From positions 1 through 64,000 of the forward strand of contig NZ_AEUD01000020.1 of NCBI RefSeq assembly GCF_000192435.1: a stretch of 64,000 nt of DNA. The letters are read 5' to 3'. Under the pieces are notes generated by a model. That model saw only the letters and a program-made list of their open reading frames with translations, made no database searches and was not told where the DNA came from. A program made the position numbers and the translations under genes. Numbering within the stretch: the stretch's first letter is position 1; each line of letters starts with the position of its first letter. The stretch comes from Gordonia neofelifaecis NRRL B-59395 (GTDB lineage Bacteria > Actinomycetota > Actinomycetes > Mycobacteriales > Mycobacteriaceae). Positions 50,322 to 60,151 of the stretch are shown here, piece after piece.

Positions 50322-51494
50322 GTGTCGTCTCCGCAGCAGTCCTCCCCCGATCGCGCACCGCTGCGGATCGGGTCCATCGAGCTGAACAGCCCCGTCGTCC
50401 TGGCCCCGATGGCCGGCGTCACCAACGTCGCGTTCCGGGTGCTGTGCCGCGAGCTCGAGCTCGCCCGGACCGGCACCGTGTCGGGCCTGTACGTGTGCGA
50501 GATGGTCACAGCGCGCGCGCTCGTCGAGCGTCACCCGGTCACCATGCACATGACGGCCTTCGATCCGAGTGAGACGCCGCGGTCGATGCAGCTCTACACC
50601 GTCGACCCGGAGTACACGTACCAGGCCGCGAAGATGATCGTCGACGAAAACCTCGCCGACCACATCGACATGAACTTCGGCTGCCCGGTCCCGAAGGTCA
50701 CCCGCAAGGGCGGCGGCTCGGCGATTCCTTACAAGCGGCGCCTGTTCCGCAACATCGTGGCGGCCGCGGTGCGCGCCACCGAAGGCACCGACATCCCGGT
50801 GACGGTCAAGTTCCGCATCGGCATCGACGACGACCACCACACGCACCTCGACGCCGGGCGGATCGCGGCCGCCGAGGGCGCGCAGGCCGTCGCGCTGCAC
50901 GCACGGACGGCCTCGCAGCGGTACTCCGGCACCGCGGCATGGGACGAGATCGCCCGACTCAAAGAACACGTCACCGACGTGCCCGTGCTCGGCAACGGCG
51001 ACATCTTCGAAGCCGAGGACGCCGTCCGCATGATGGCCCAGACCGGATGCGACGGCGTCGTGATCGGCCGCGGCTGCCTCGGCAGGCCGTGGCTGTTCGC
51101 CGAACTGTCCGCCCGACTGCGTGGAGTGGAAGCCCCCACGCCGCCGAATCTCGGAGAAGTGGCGGAGATCATGATTCGCCACGGTGAGCTGCTGGCCGCG
51201 CACCACGGCGAGGGCAAGGGCATGCGGGAGATCCGCAAGCACGTCGCGTGGTATCTGCGCGGCTTCCCCGCCGGATCTGATCTGCGCTCCTCGCTGTCTC
51301 TCGTCAAGACCCTCGATGACCTGCGTGAACTCGTCGCAACCCTGCCTGCGGACGTCCCGTTCCCCGAAGACGGTCACGGGCCGCGGGGCAGGCAGGGATC
51401 GCCCGCGTCGGTCGCGCTGCCCGAGGGCTGGCTCGACGACCCCGAAGAGGACATCGTTCCGGAGGGCGCCGAGATCATGCATTCGGGCGGCTGA
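50322..51494 (+). CDS. dus: tRNA-dihydrouridine synthase (DusB-like)
   Basis: This FMN enzyme reduces uridine to dihydrouridine in tRNA. It shows PVVLAPMAGVTNVAFR, the NFGCPVPKVTRKGGGSA segment with the catalytic cysteine, LHARTASQRYSG and GNGDIFEAEDA. The GTG at 50322 gives 390 residues, the usual length. The frame is open upstream to a CTG at 50262 that overlaps the desA1 stop as CTGA, so an unusual start there cannot be excluded. It corresponds to Rv0823c by context. Confidence 0.9.
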   Translation: MSSPQQSSPDRAPLRIGSIELNSPVVLAPMAGVTNVAFRVLCRELELARTGTVSGLYVCEMVTARALVERHPVTMHMTAFDPSETPRSMQLYTVDPEYTYQAAKMIVDENLADHIDMNFGCPVPKVTRKGGGSAIPYKRRLFRNIVAAAVRATEGTDIPVTVKFRIGIDDDHHTHLDAGRIAAAEGAQAVALHARTASQRYSGTAAWDEIARLKEHVTDVPVLGNGDIFEAEDAVRMMAQTGCDGVVIGRGCLGRPWLFAELSARLRGVEAPTPPNLGEVAEIMIRHGELLAAHHGEGKGMREIRKHVAWYLRGFPAGSDLRSSLSLVKTLDDLRELVATLPADVPFPEDGHGPRGRQGSPASVALPEGWLDDPEEDIVPEGAEIMHSGG

Positions 51495-51628
51495 TCGAGG
51501 GTTCGGAGGCCACGTCTCTGAGACTTCTCAGGTGTCGGCATTAAAATGTGCCGAGCGCGCGGCTGCGTGCGATCGGCCCCGGCCGGTACCCGCCGCGCGA
51601 CACCCCTGACGTAGACGAAAGAAGTACC

Positions 51629-53890
51629 GTGAGTTCTGACCGCCCCGGCTCCCCCGAGCCCGACGACGACGCGTCGGCGCAGTCCCGACGACCCCGTCGG
51701 GCAGGCCGGGCGTCCGGGGCGTACGACTTCCGCGAACGTTTCGGCGACGCTCCCCCGCCACCGTCCGGCAATCCCCCGATCCAACGCGCCGACGGACTAC
51801 GCGAGCCGTCGTCGCGGGAGGGCTACGTCCGCCCGCGCGGCCGACTGACCGTTCGCCAGCTGATGGAGCAGATGGGCGTCGACGAGACCGGCGCGCCCAC
51901 GACGCCGCAGGCAGGTCGCCGACCGCAGCCGCCGCGCGGTCCCCGACCCGACCCGCGGAGGCAGTCGCCGCCCCCGGTCGCGCGTCCTCCGCAGCCGCAG
52001 CCGCCCATCGACGAGGCCGCGGCGAACGAGGTCACCCAGATGATCCCGCCGGTGGCCGACGCATCGTCGGTCGACTTGTCGGACACGACCACCGCAGCGC
52101 GCCTCTCCCAGGAGTCGCGGGCGCAGCGGTCGACCCCGCCGCCGGCGACGCGGCCGGCCGCCGAGACCCGAGTCACCCGCAGCCCCGCAGCGATGGCCGC
52201 CGAGGCCGAGGCGTCCGCCGGAGCCGACGAGCCCGCCGCCCCGGTACCGACTGACCCGGCAGCGGATTCCGAGGACACCGCGAGCACCCGGCGCCGCCCG
52301 CTGCAGCCGACTCCCGATCTGACCGATGCCCTCTCACAGGTGCGTAGGCGCCGCCGCCGTCGTCCGACCGGCAAGGAGCGCACCCGCAAGGTCGCGACCA
52401 ACACCGGCCGGATCCTCCTGGGCCTGGCATGCGCGCTGTCACTGGTCGGCACCGGCTACGCGTGGAACATGATGCGCAGCATCAACGGCGGCTGGAATGT
52501 CGTCAACGCACTCGACCCGAACAACTCCAACGTCCGCGACCTGCAGGGACAGTACGGCGACGAGACGTACCTGATCGTCGGCACCGACACGCGGTCGGGC
52601 AAGAACTCCAAACTCGGCGCCGGTGACGCCGACACCGTCGAAGGCTCGCGTTCGGACACCGTCCTGCTCGTGAACATCCCCGCCGACCGGAGTCGAGTGG
52701 TCGCCGTATCGTGGCCGCGCGACCTCGCCGTCGACCGACCCGAATGCCAGAACTGGGACAACGGCACGCAGAAGTACTCGGGCACCCTCGAGGCTGCGAG
52801 TTCGACCAAACTGAACGGCGTGTACGCCGACGGCGGCCCGGCCTGCCTGGTCAAGACCCTGACACAGATCAGCGGACTGAACATCAACCACTTCATCGCG
52901 ATGGACTTCTCCGGCTTCGAGGACGTGGTCCGCACGGTCGGCGGTGTCCAGGTGTGCTCCACCGTGCCCCTCTACGACTACGAGCTCGGCACCATCCTGA
53001 AGAAGGCGGGCTCCAAGAAGCTCACCGGACGCCAGGCGCTCAACTACGTCCGCGCCCGCCACATCTCTGAGGAAGGCAACGGCGACTACGGCCGCATCAA
53101 ACGCCAGCAGCTGTTCATGTCGTCGCTGCTGCGGGCGTCGCTCTCCAGCGATGTGCTGTCGAACCCGTCCAAGCTCAACAAGGTCGCACGCTCGTTCATC
53201 TCGAACAGTTACGTCGACAACGTCGACACCGACTCGCTGATCCAGCTCGCGGAGTCGATGCAGGGCATGGAGGCCGGCCGGGTCACGTTCCTGACGGTCC
53301 CGACGTCGGGCACCTCCACCGACGGTGAGAACAACGAGATCCCGCGGATGGACGACATCGACGCGATCTTCAACGCGATCATCGACGACAAGCCGTTACC
53401 GGGTGAGAAGAAGAACAAGCCCGCAAGCACCAAGAAGGCAGACGCGACTCCGAAGGCTCCGGCCCCCAAGACCGACCTCACCGCGCAATACCCGTCGAAC
53501 ATGTCGGTCCGGGTGCTGAACGGCACGGATCAGTCGGGACTCGCCGGCTCGGTGATGGAGGAGCTGGTCCGCCAGGGCCTCGACGTCTCGGGCATCGCCG
53601 ACTCGTCGGAGAAGCGCACCGACACCGTGGTGCGTTACGGCCCGGGTGAGAAGGACTCGGCGGCGACCATCGCGAAGATGTTCCCCGGCGCACAGATCCA
53701 GCAGGACAGCACTGTCAAGGCCGGCGTCGAGGTGATCGTCGGATCCGACTTCGGCGGCGTCGAGACCATCACGACTCTGCCGTCGCCCGGTTCCGTGCTC
53801 GCCGTCGGCGAACTGCCCGCCAACACCGACAACAGTGACCTGCCGAGCGACCTGTCCGTCACCAACGCCGGCGACACGACCTGCGCGTAG
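51629..53890 (+). CDS. LytR-CpsA-Psr family cell-wall ligase with LytR_C domain
   Basis: The 753-residue protein should attach arabinogalactan to peptidoglycan outside the membrane. The first 255 residues are a Pro/Arg/Ala-rich cytoplasmic region. A membrane helix follows (ILLGLACALSLVGTGYAW, near 260-277). The LCP domain spans about 312-520 with RSDTVLLVNIPADRSRVVAVSWPRD and ALNYVRARHISEEGNGDYGRIKRQQ, including the arginines that bind pyrophosphate. A LytR_C domain (about 625-715) follows. The GTG at 51629 is the first sensible start after AAAGAAG. It matches Rv0822c by position. Confidence 0.92.
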   Translation: MSSDRPGSPEPDDDASAQSRRPRRAGRASGAYDFRERFGDAPPPPSGNPPIQRADGLREPSSREGYVRPRGRLTVRQLMEQMGVDETGAPTTPQAGRRPQPPRGPRPDPRRQSPPPVARPPQPQPPIDEAAANEVTQMIPPVADASSVDLSDTTTAARLSQESRAQRSTPPPATRPAAETRVTRSPAAMAAEAEASAGADEPAAPVPTDPAADSEDTASTRRRPLQPTPDLTDALSQVRRRRRRRPTGKERTRKVATNTGRILLGLACALSLVGTGYAWNMMRSINGGWNVVNALDPNNSNVRDLQGQYGDETYLIVGTDTRSGKNSKLGAGDADTVEGSRSDTVLLVNIPADRSRVVAVSWPRDLAVDRPECQNWDNGTQKYSGTLEAASSTKLNGVYADGGPACLVKTLTQISGLNINHFIAMDFSGFEDVVRTVGGVQVCSTVPLYDYELGTILKKAGSKKLTGRQALNYVRARHISEEGNGDYGRIKRQQLFMSSLLRASLSSDVLSNPSKLNKVARSFISNSYVDNVDTDSLIQLAESMQGMEAGRVTFLTVPTSGTSTDGENNEIPRMDDIDAIFNAIIDDKPLPGEKKNKPASTKKADATPKAPAPKTDLTAQYPSNMSVRVLNGTDQSGLAGSVMEELVRQGLDVSGIADSSEKRTDTVVRYGPGEKDSAATIAKMFPGAQIQQDSTVKAGVEVIVGSDFGGVETITTLPSPGSVLAVGELPANTDNSDLPSDLSVTNAGDTTCA

Positions 53891-53989
53891 CGTCCGGGTC
53901 GCCTGCGGGACAACGACCGCCCCAAGTGTTCACGCCGACTTCATCGTCGACGACGGGGCGCGATACCCGCCTTACGTAAAGTGGATTGC

Positions 53990-54652
53990 ATGCGTGACGC
54001 TTATCAGGAGCAGATGGCTGCACTGAATACGGCCCTCGGCGACATGGTCGACGAGGTCGGTGCGGCGATGGCTCAGGCCACCCAGGCACTGTTGGAGGGG
54101 GATCTGGAGCTGGCCGAAGAGGTGATCTCCAATCACGACTCGGTGGCTGCGAAGTCGGCCGAGGCCGAGGATCAGGCCTTCCAGCTGTTGGCATTGCAGG
54201 CCCCCGTCGCCGGCGATCTGCGCTCGGTGGTGAGCGGTTTCCAGCTGGTCTCGGAGATCGACCGCATGGGTGCGCTGGCGCTGCACGTGGCGAAGGTCGC
54301 CCGGCGCAGGCATCCGGCCAAGGTCCTGCCCGACGAGGTCACCGGATATTTCGAGGAGATGGGTCGGCTCGCCGTCGAACTCGCCCACGCCGCTCGCCGG
54401 GTCCTGGAGAACCAGGACTACCACGATGCGCTGACGCTGATGGACGACGACGATGCGATGGACGACCTGCATCGCCATCTCTTCACCGTGATGATGGACC
54501 GCGAGTGGGAGCACGGCGTCGCCGCCGCGGTCGACGTGACGCTCCTCGGCCGTTACTACGAGCGCTTCGCCGACCACGCCGTCCTCATCGCCCGCCGCGT
54601 CGTCTTCCAGGCCACGGGCAAGACCCCGGAGCAGTTGCTCGAGGCGAGCTAG
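53990..54652 (+). CDS. phoU: Phosphate transport regulator PhoU
   Basis: The 220-residue all-helical PhoU has two related three-helix halves, each with the acidic metal-binding motif ([19 protein letters not shown] near residues 86-104, and [17 protein letters not shown] near 190-206). It links PstSCAB activity to the SenX3/PhoR-type kinase and limits phosphate uptake. It is convergent with the pst operon and separated from it by inserted genes and repeats. A GTG at 53981 is an alternative start. Confidence 0.93.
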   Translation: MRDAYQEQMAALNTALGDMVDEVGAAMAQATQALLEGDLELAEEVISNHDSVAAKSAEAEDQAFQLLALQAPVAGDLRSVVSGFQLVSEIDRMGALALHVAKVARRRHPAKVLPDEVTGYFEEMGRLAVELAHAARRVLENQDYHDALTLMDDDDAMDDLHRHLFTVMMDREWEHGVAAAVDVTLLGRYYERFADHAVLIARRVVFQATGKTPEQLLEAS

Positions 54653-54690
54653 ACGCAGCCCCGTCCGAAGCGAAGCCGCCCGCTGGTTGA

Positions 54691-55170
54691 GCCGTCCGGA
54701 GCGAAGCCCCCGCCGGTTGAGCCGTCCGCAGTGGAGCCCCCGCCGGTTGAGCCGTCCGCAGTGGAGCCCCCGCCGGTTGAGCCGTCCGCAGTGGAGCCCC
54801 CGCCGGTTGAGCCGTCCGCAGTGGAGCCCCCGCCGGTTGAGCCGTCCGCAGTGGAGCCCCCGCCGGTTGAGCCGTCCGCAGTGGAGCCCCCGCCGGTTGA
54901 GCCGTCCGCAGTGGAGCCCCCGCCGGTTGAGCCGTCCGCAGTGGAGCCCCCGCCGGTTGAGCCGTCCGCAGTGGAGCCCCCGCCGGTTGAGCCGTCCGCA
55001 GTGGAGCCCCCGCCGGTTGAGCCGTCCGCAGTGGAGCCCCCGCCGGTTGAGCCGTCCGCAGTGGAGCCCCCGCCGGTTGAGCCGTCCGCAGTGGAGCCCC
55101 CGCCGGTTGAGCCGTCCGCAGTGGAGCCCCCGCCGGTTGAGCCGTCCGCAGTGGAGCCCCCGCTGGTTGA
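54691..55170. repeat. 30-bp tandem array, about 16 copies
   Basis: A 30-bp unit starting GCCGTCCGCAGTGGAGCCCC and ending CGCCGGTTGA repeats exactly 14 times from 54721 to 55140. Variant copies lie at 54691 and 55141. Because 30 is a multiple of 3 and contains no stop, several long open frames cross it on both strands, giving Pro/Val/Glu or Gly/Ser/Thr repeats. I do not accept these as genes: no ribosome site or homologous domain supports them. The unit is a shortened form of the dispersed element at 55160. Confidence 0.93.
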
Positions 55171-55444
55171 GCCGTCCGGAGCGAAGCGAAGGACGAGTCG
55201 AAACCACCGCAACGACCCGCTGGACCCAGCACACCGTCACCCGGTTTCGACTCGCTCCGCTCGCTCAACTAACGAAAAACGAGCCCGCCCGAACAGCGGA
55301 AAACGAACCCACTCAACCAACGGAAAGCGCACCACCCCCGCTGGTTGAGCCGTCCGGAGCGAAGCGAAGGACGAGTCGAAACCAACGGAAAGCGAGCCCG
55401 CTCAAACAGCGGGTCAGGCCGCTCGCTCAACCAGTGAAAAGCGA
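55160..55444. repeat. Dispersed palindromic repeats next to the tandem array
   Basis: An identical 47-bp element (CCGCTGGTTGAG ... GTCGAAACCA) occurs at 55160-55206 and 55338-55384. An inverted relative (GTTTCGACTCGCTCCGCTCG) lies near 55243-55262. Fragments of it continue up to the stop of the hydrolase gene. No gene is seen here. These look like REP-type elements seen between genes in actinobacteria and may serve as terminators for the convergent phoU and hydrolase genes. Confidence 0.8.
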
Positions 55445-57685
55445 CTACCCGCCGTTGAATGCCGGCCGGTACGACCGGCACGCGGAGCCGCGGAGGAAGC
55501 CGCAGTCGGGACCGGCGCCGGGCACGTCGCCCGAGATCACCGGCAGCATCACGTACGACCGGCTGAGGTCGACGGTGTCGACCACCTTGCCGCCGGTCGC
55601 CGGCGAGCTGAACTGCCACGACGGCAGGTCGCCGCCCGGCGCGGACACTGTGATCCGGATGCGCGATCCCTTGCGGAAGCCGTGCATCACCGGGTTGATC
55701 GGGATGGTGAGCTGGTTGAACCCGTCGTTCAGCGGCGACTGCCGCGTGTAGTCGGGTGCGAGGCCGTCGCCGCGGAAGCTCGACCGCAGCACGCCGGTGC
55801 CGACGGAAGTCTCCTGTCCCTTGGCGTTCACCTCCGACACCGTCACCTGGAGGTCGGTCACCTTCGCGGTACTGCTGACCTGCAAGGTGACCGAGCCGTT
55901 GCCGAGCATCACCTTGTCCCTGGTCAACGGTGCGCTGATGAAGCCCAGCCCACTGCGCCCCGGTGCCGGTCGCCAGTCGTAGGCCGGGTCGACGCCCCAC
56001 GCGGCCGCGGTGTCGGTCGACGCGTTCGCCAGGGTGTTCAGCGGCCGGTTGTGCGGGTCCGGCCGGAAGGACACCGTTCCGGTTCCGGGCGCGGTGCCGA
56101 GCCGGCCCTTGTCGGACAGGTACATCCGCTCGGCGCTCGCCGGCCATCCGCCGAGCGATCGCTGCCACGGCGACGACAGCCCGCCGGGGCCGGCGCTGCC
56201 GCCGCCGTTGTCGAAGAGGGCCCACAGTCGCGGTGTTCCCGCTCGGAACCGTGCCTTGGCGTCGGCCACCGACCGCGCGTCGCTGAACCGGACCGGCGGA
56301 ATGGTCTGACCGGGCGCGCTGGTCGCCGCCGGAAAGACGACGGTGCCCAGCGGCTGCATGTTCGGCGGTGTGTGCGGCACCTGGTTCGCGACGAAGATCT
56401 GCAGGAACTCGGCCCATCGCGAAAGGATCTGCGGGCCAAGCGAATCGAAGTGATGACCGTTGACGATGTTCACCCACACGTCGCGGTTGTGGCCTAGATG
56501 CTTGATCAGGTTCACCCAGTTCGGGCCGGTCTGCTCGTCCTGGGCGGCACCGACGAGGAACACCGGAACGTCGATCCGTTCGGTCCACTCGGGGATCGAC
56601 CGCTCCTGATACACCTTCGCCGCACGCGTCGGGTTGTCGCGGATCAGCTTGAACACGTCCCGCGTCTGGCGACGCAGCTTCTGATTGTTCGCACAGGTCT
56701 TGTCACCGGCGTCGATCCGAGCGCGGACCCACGGCTGGCCTCCGCGCGGACCCGGCTGCGCCTGCTCGACGCGTTCTCGGAGCCACGAGTTGGCGAAGCC
56801 CTTGTTGTAGATTCCGCCGGGCAGCCCGGTGGAATACAGGTCGTCGGTGGTGCTCATCGGCGCGATCGCGGCGAGATGCGGCGGTCGGGTACCTGCCGCG
56901 TACATCTGCGAGATGCCGGAGAACGAGATGCCGACCATGCCGACCTTGTTCCCGGATACCCAGTGCTGCCGGCCGACGGTCTCGATCGCGTCGTACGCGT
57001 CGAAGGCGGCGACGTCGTCGAAGAGCCCGAAATCACCTCCACTGCAGCCACTTCCACGCATCTGCAGGCTGACGGTGGCGAAGCCGAGCATCTGCGTGGC
57101 CAAGGTGGCGCCGACGATCACCGACGACGCCGGAGCCTGCGGATCCGGGACGCCGACCTTCTCTCCGACGGCGCCGACGATCAGATCGTCCGGCGCCGCG
57201 TTCTGGTAGCCGGAGTACTCGATGACAGTCGGGAACGGCCCGTCCGACAGCTTCTTCCCATAGGGCAGGCGCACGGTTGCGGCGAGCGAGACGCCGTCGC
57301 GCATGGTGATGTAGTTGAGCCCCTCGTGGAGGGTCTGCCCGTACAGCGACGGAGCGGGCGGCGGCGAGTCCGCGCCGGTCACCGTGACCGGCGCGCTCTT
57401 GATCCCCGCGCCGACGAACCGGTAGCCGCCCGGCTGCAGGTCGCGCACGATCAGCGAGCCCATCGAATCGGCGACCCCCGATCCGGCACGGGCACCCGCG
57501 GCATCGACAAGCGTGAGTGCCGTTCCCGGCCGGGCATCGGTCAGGTAGGCCTGATTGACTCCTCCACCGACGTGGATCGGTTGCGCCGCAGCTGATTCCG
57601 GTACAGTCGCGACACCCGCGATGAGTACGGCCGATGTGCCTACCGCGACGGCGGTCCGGCGCAGAGCCCGTCCCCCTGTGAACAT
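55445..57685 (-). CDS. Secreted CocE/NonD-family (X-Pro dipeptidyl-peptidase-type) hydrolase
   Basis: The 746-residue protein starts with a signal peptide (residues 1-34, RRTAVAVGTSAVLIAGVATV then an Ala-x-Ala site). An N-terminal beta domain precedes the alpha/beta hydrolase core, with the nucleophile in GMVGISFSGIS near residue 266, an Asp in VGAAQDEQTG and the His in VNGHHFDSL. A jelly-roll domain ends the protein. CocE relatives hydrolyse esters or proline peptides. The TetR gene lies 47 bases upstream on the same strand and probably controls it. Confidence 0.85.
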   Translation of the reverse strand: MFTGGRALRRTAVAVGTSAVLIAGVATVPESAAAQPIHVGGGVNQAYLTDARPGTALTLVDAAGARAGSGVADSMGSLIVRDLQPGGYRFVGAGIKSAPVTVTGADSPPPAPSLYGQTLHEGLNYITMRDGVSLAATVRLPYGKKLSDGPFPTVIEYSGYQNAAPDDLIVGAVGEKVGVPDPQAPASSVIVGATLATQMLGFATVSLQMRGSGCSGGDFGLFDDVAAFDAYDAIETVGRQHWVSGNKVGMVGISFSGISQMYAAGTRPPHLAAIAPMSTTDDLYSTGLPGGIYNKGFANSWLRERVEQAQPGPRGGQPWVRARIDAGDKTCANNQKLRRQTRDVFKLIRDNPTRAAKVYQERSIPEWTERIDVPVFLVGAAQDEQTGPNWVNLIKHLGHNRDVWVNIVNGHHFDSLGPQILSRWAEFLQIFVANQVPHTPPNMQPLGTVVFPAATSAPGQTIPPVRFSDARSVADAKARFRAGTPRLWALFDNGGGSAGPGGLSSPWQRSLGGWPASAERMYLSDKGRLGTAPGTGTVSFRPDPHNRPLNTLANASTDTAAAWGVDPAYDWRPAPGRSGLGFISAPLTRDKVMLGNGSVTLQVSSTAKVTDLQVTVSEVNAKGQETSVGTGVLRSSFRGDGLAPDYTRQSPLNDGFNQLTIPINPVMHGFRKGSRIRITVSAPGGDLPSWQFSSPATGGKVVDTVDLSRSYVMLPVISGDVPGAGPDCGFLRGSACRSYRPAFNGG

Positions 57686-57732
57686 TTCATCCCCGATTCT
57701 GTTCTTCGCCCGGCGCACCCCGCGCCGCGCGG

Positions 57733-58350
57733 TCAGTGCTCGACGTAACCCAGCAGTAGTTGCACCCCGCCGTCGGCGATCCGCTGGACCACGTCCCGGT
57801 CGCCGGTGCTGAGGTAGCTGAGGGTCATGCCGTCGGTCATGGCCACGACGATCGTGGCCAATTCCTCGACCGGAAGGCTCCAGCGGACGCCCGTCGACTC
57901 CTGCGCCACCGTGAGCAGTCCGGAGACCAGCTCGTAGTAGCCGCGGTAGAGACGTTCGGCCAGATGCTCCAGTCCCTGGGTCCGCTGCGCGTAGAGCGCG
58001 AGCTCCACCAGCGCGTGCTCGCGGTCCCGGTTCTCGATCAGGTCGTGCATGAACACGCCGAATGCGGCCCTCATGACGTCGGAGATGTTCATCTGGGAGG
58101 CGGTGAACATAGCCGACGCCTGGCTGAGCCATTCGTCCATGCCCGCCAGTTCTTGCGCGATTCCGTGCTCCACGACCGCTGCGAGCAGCTCGTCGCGGGA
58201 CGCGAATGCGTAGAACAGGCTCGATTGACCGACCTGGGCTTCGAGTGCGATCCGGCGCGTCGTCGCGGCTTCGACGCCGTCACGGGCGATCACGCGCATC
58301 GTCGCGCTGATCGCCGCATCACGCCGCTGTTCCACTGTGAGTCGCGCCAT
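57733..58350 (-). CDS. TetR-family regulator
   Basis: The 205-residue TetR protein has its helix-turn-helix at about residues 25-50 (VEAATTRRIALEAQVGQSSLFYAFASRDELL). The second of two adjacent ATGs is chosen because GAGGG then has better spacing; the first, at 58353, adds one residue. Its gap upstream carries two adjoining 8-bp palindromes. It precedes the secreted hydrolase and probably regulates both genes. The ligand is unknown. Confidence 0.85.
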   Translation of the reverse strand: MARLTVEQRRDAAISATMRVIARDGVEAATTRRIALEAQVGQSSLFYAFASRDELLAAVVEHGIAQELAGMDEWLSQASAMFTASQMNISDVMRAAFGVFMHDLIENRDREHALVELALYAQRTQGLEHLAERLYRGYYELVSGLLTVAQESTGVRWSLPVEELATIVVAMTDGMTLSYLSTGDRDVVQRIADGGVQLLLGYVEH

Positions 58351-58362
58351 CATCCCTCGAAG

Positions 58363-58378
58363 TTGATCAATCGATCGA
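58363..58378. promoter_or_regulatory. Adjoining palindromes upstream of the TetR gene
   Basis: TTGATCAA (58363-58370) and TCGATCGA (58371-58378) are perfect 8-bp palindromes side by side, 12 bases upstream of the tetR start. They are a likely autoregulatory site. Confidence 0.4.
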
Positions 58379-58423
58379 ATACACTGACCTCACGTGACCG
58401 TAGTCACTGGGGATGTGAATGAC

Positions 58424-58456
58424 AACCCCGGCCGTGCAGGGGGCACAGCCGGGGTT
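58424..58456 (-). terminator. Terminator of the pst operon
   Basis: AACCCCGGC (58424-58432) and GCCGGGGTT (58448-58456) form a 9-bp stem with a 15-base loop, about 43 bases beyond the pstB stop. The minus-strand arm ends in TT with more T nearby. Confidence 0.65.
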
Positions 58457-58498
58457 TGTTCACTCTCGGGGATACGGGCAGCTCAGCGCCCGCATCGG

Positions 58499-59275
58499 TC
58501 AGCCGAAACGCCCCGAAATATAGTCCTCGGTCTCTTTGCGCACCGGGTTCGAGAAGACGTCGCCGGTCGCTCCGACCTCCACCAGCTCGCCGGGCCGGCC
58601 CGCGCCGGACAGGTTGAAGAACGCGGTCTGATCGCTGACGCGCGCCGCCTGTTGCATGTTGTGGGTGACGATGACGATCGTGTAGTCACTCTTGAGTTCG
58701 GCGATCAAGTCCTCGATCGCCAGCGTCGAGATCGGATCGAGCGCCGAGCACGGCTCGTCCATCAGCAGAACCTGGGGCGAGACCGCGATGGCCCGCGCGA
58801 TGCACAGCCGCTGCTGCTGTCCGCCGGAGAGCCCGCCGCCGGGCTTGTCGAGCCGGTCCTTGACTTCGTTCCACAGATTCGCACCGCGCAGACTGGCTTC
58901 GGCGACCTCGTCGAGCTTGGCCTTGTCGCGGACGCCCGAGAGCTTCAGTCCGGCGACGACGTTGTCGCGGATCGACATGGTGGGGAACGGATTCGCCCGC
59001 TGGAACACCATGCCGACGGTCGTCCGGACGCCGACCGGGTCGACACCCTTCGCGTAGAGATCGAGCTCGTCGAGCTTCACCGAGCCGGTGGTGTACGCAC
59101 CGGGTGTCACCTCGTGCATGCGGTTCAGGGTCCGCAGCACGGTCGACTTGCCGCAGCCCGACGGCCCGATGAACGCGGTCACCGACTTGGGTGCGATCCG
59201 CAGCGAGACGTCCTTCACCGCGTGGAAGTCGCCGTAGAAGACGTTCAGATCTTGAATGGTCAGGCTCTTCGCCAT
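58499..59275 (-). CDS. pstB: Phosphate ABC transporter ATP-binding protein PstB
   Basis: The 258-residue ATPase powers phosphate import. It has Walker A GPSGCGKS, the PstB-typical Q-loop [17 protein letters not shown], signature [14 protein letters not shown] and Walker [15 protein letters not shown] 2-base gap separates it from pstA. It matches phoT (Rv0820) in the conserved block. Confidence 0.96.
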   Translation of the reverse strand: MAKSLTIQDLNVFYGDFHAVKDVSLRIAPKSVTAFIGPSGCGKSTVLRTLNRMHEVTPGAYTTGSVKLDELDLYAKGVDPVGVRTTVGMVFQRANPFPTMSIRDNVVAGLKLSGVRDKAKLDEVAEASLRGANLWNEVKDRLDKPGGGLSGGQQQRLCIARAIAVSPQVLLMDEPCSALDPISTLAIEDLIAELKSDYTIVIVTHNMQQAARVSDQTAFFNLSGAGRPGELVEVGATGDVFSNPVRKETEDYISGRFG

Positions 59276-59277
59276 GT

Positions 59278-60135
59278 CTAGCTTCTCTCCATTCGGGGCC
59301 CCGTGAACCGCGAGAGTACGCGGGCGAGCACGTAGACGATTGCGACCGCGATCACCAAGGTCAGTGCCGCGCCCCACACGGTCTCGTAGCCGCTGGGCCC
59401 CTTGTTGTATTCCTGCAGCATCATCAGCGGCAGCGACTGCTGATTGCCTTCGAAGGGATTCAGGTTCATCGAGCGGGTGGCACCGACCAGGATCAGCACC
59501 GGCGCCGACTCGCCCATCACTCGGGCGACCGCGAGCATGATGCCGGTGATGATTCCCGACATCGCCGTCGGCAGCACCACGCGCAGGATCGTCTTCCACT
59601 TCGGGATGCCGAGCGCGTACGACGCCTCGCGCAGATCCTGCGGGACGATCTTGAGCATCTCCTCGGTGGACCGCACCACCAGCGGAACCATCAGCAGCAC
59701 CAGGGCCAGGGCGACGGCGAATCCCGATCGCGGCAGGTCGAACGTGGTACGCCAGACCGCGTAGATGAACAGGGCGGCCACGATCGACGGGACGCCCGAG
59801 AGCACGTCGACCATGAACGTGGTGATCCGGACGAGCCGCTTGCTCGTGTCGGCGTACTCGATGAGATAGATCGCGACCAGCGCGCCGAGTGGAATCGCCA
59901 CCACCGCGGCTATCGCCGTCTGGATCAGCGTCCCGACGATGGCGTTGGCCGCGCCGCCGTAGCGCTCGGACCGCGTCCACCAGTCGATGTCGAGGACCGG
60001 GCCGATGCCCTTGGCGATCAGTGTGTAGACCAGCCAGCCGAGCGGTATCACCGCGAGCACGACCGCCGCGGTCACCGCGACCCGGACCACCTTGTCGGTG
60101 ATGTTCCGACGCGGCGTGAGATGTGTCAGTTCCAT
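59278..60135 (-). CDS. pstA: Phosphate ABC transporter permease PstA
   Basis: The 285-residue permease has six membrane helices and the EAA-like coupling segment [23 protein letters not shown] near residue 175. GIPSIV-type residues ([12 protein letters not shown]) lie in the pore region. It pairs with PstC in the membrane. The pstC stop lies 16 bases upstream, in one transcript. Confidence 0.94.
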   Translation of the reverse strand: MELTHLTPRRNITDKVVRVAVTAAVVLAVIPLGWLVYTLIAKGIGPVLDIDWWTRSERYGGAANAIVGTLIQTAIAAVVAIPLGALVAIYLIEYADTSKRLVRITTFMVDVLSGVPSIVAALFIYAVWRTTFDLPRSGFAVALALVLLMVPLVVRSTEEMLKIVPQDLREASYALGIPKWKTILRVVLPTAMSGIITGIMLAVARVMGESAPVLILVGATRSMNLNPFEGNQQSLPLMMLQEYNKGPSGYETVWGAALTLVIAVAIVYVLARVLSRFTGPRMERS

Positions 60136-60151
60136 GTTCTGCTCCTCGGGC

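Noticed and set aside
53972-55751. Long frames through the 30-bp array giving Gly-Ser-Thr or Pro-Val-Glu repeats
   Set aside because: The array length is a multiple of three without stops, so every frame is open. The frames read through into the antisense of phoU or the hydrolase and lack start signals.
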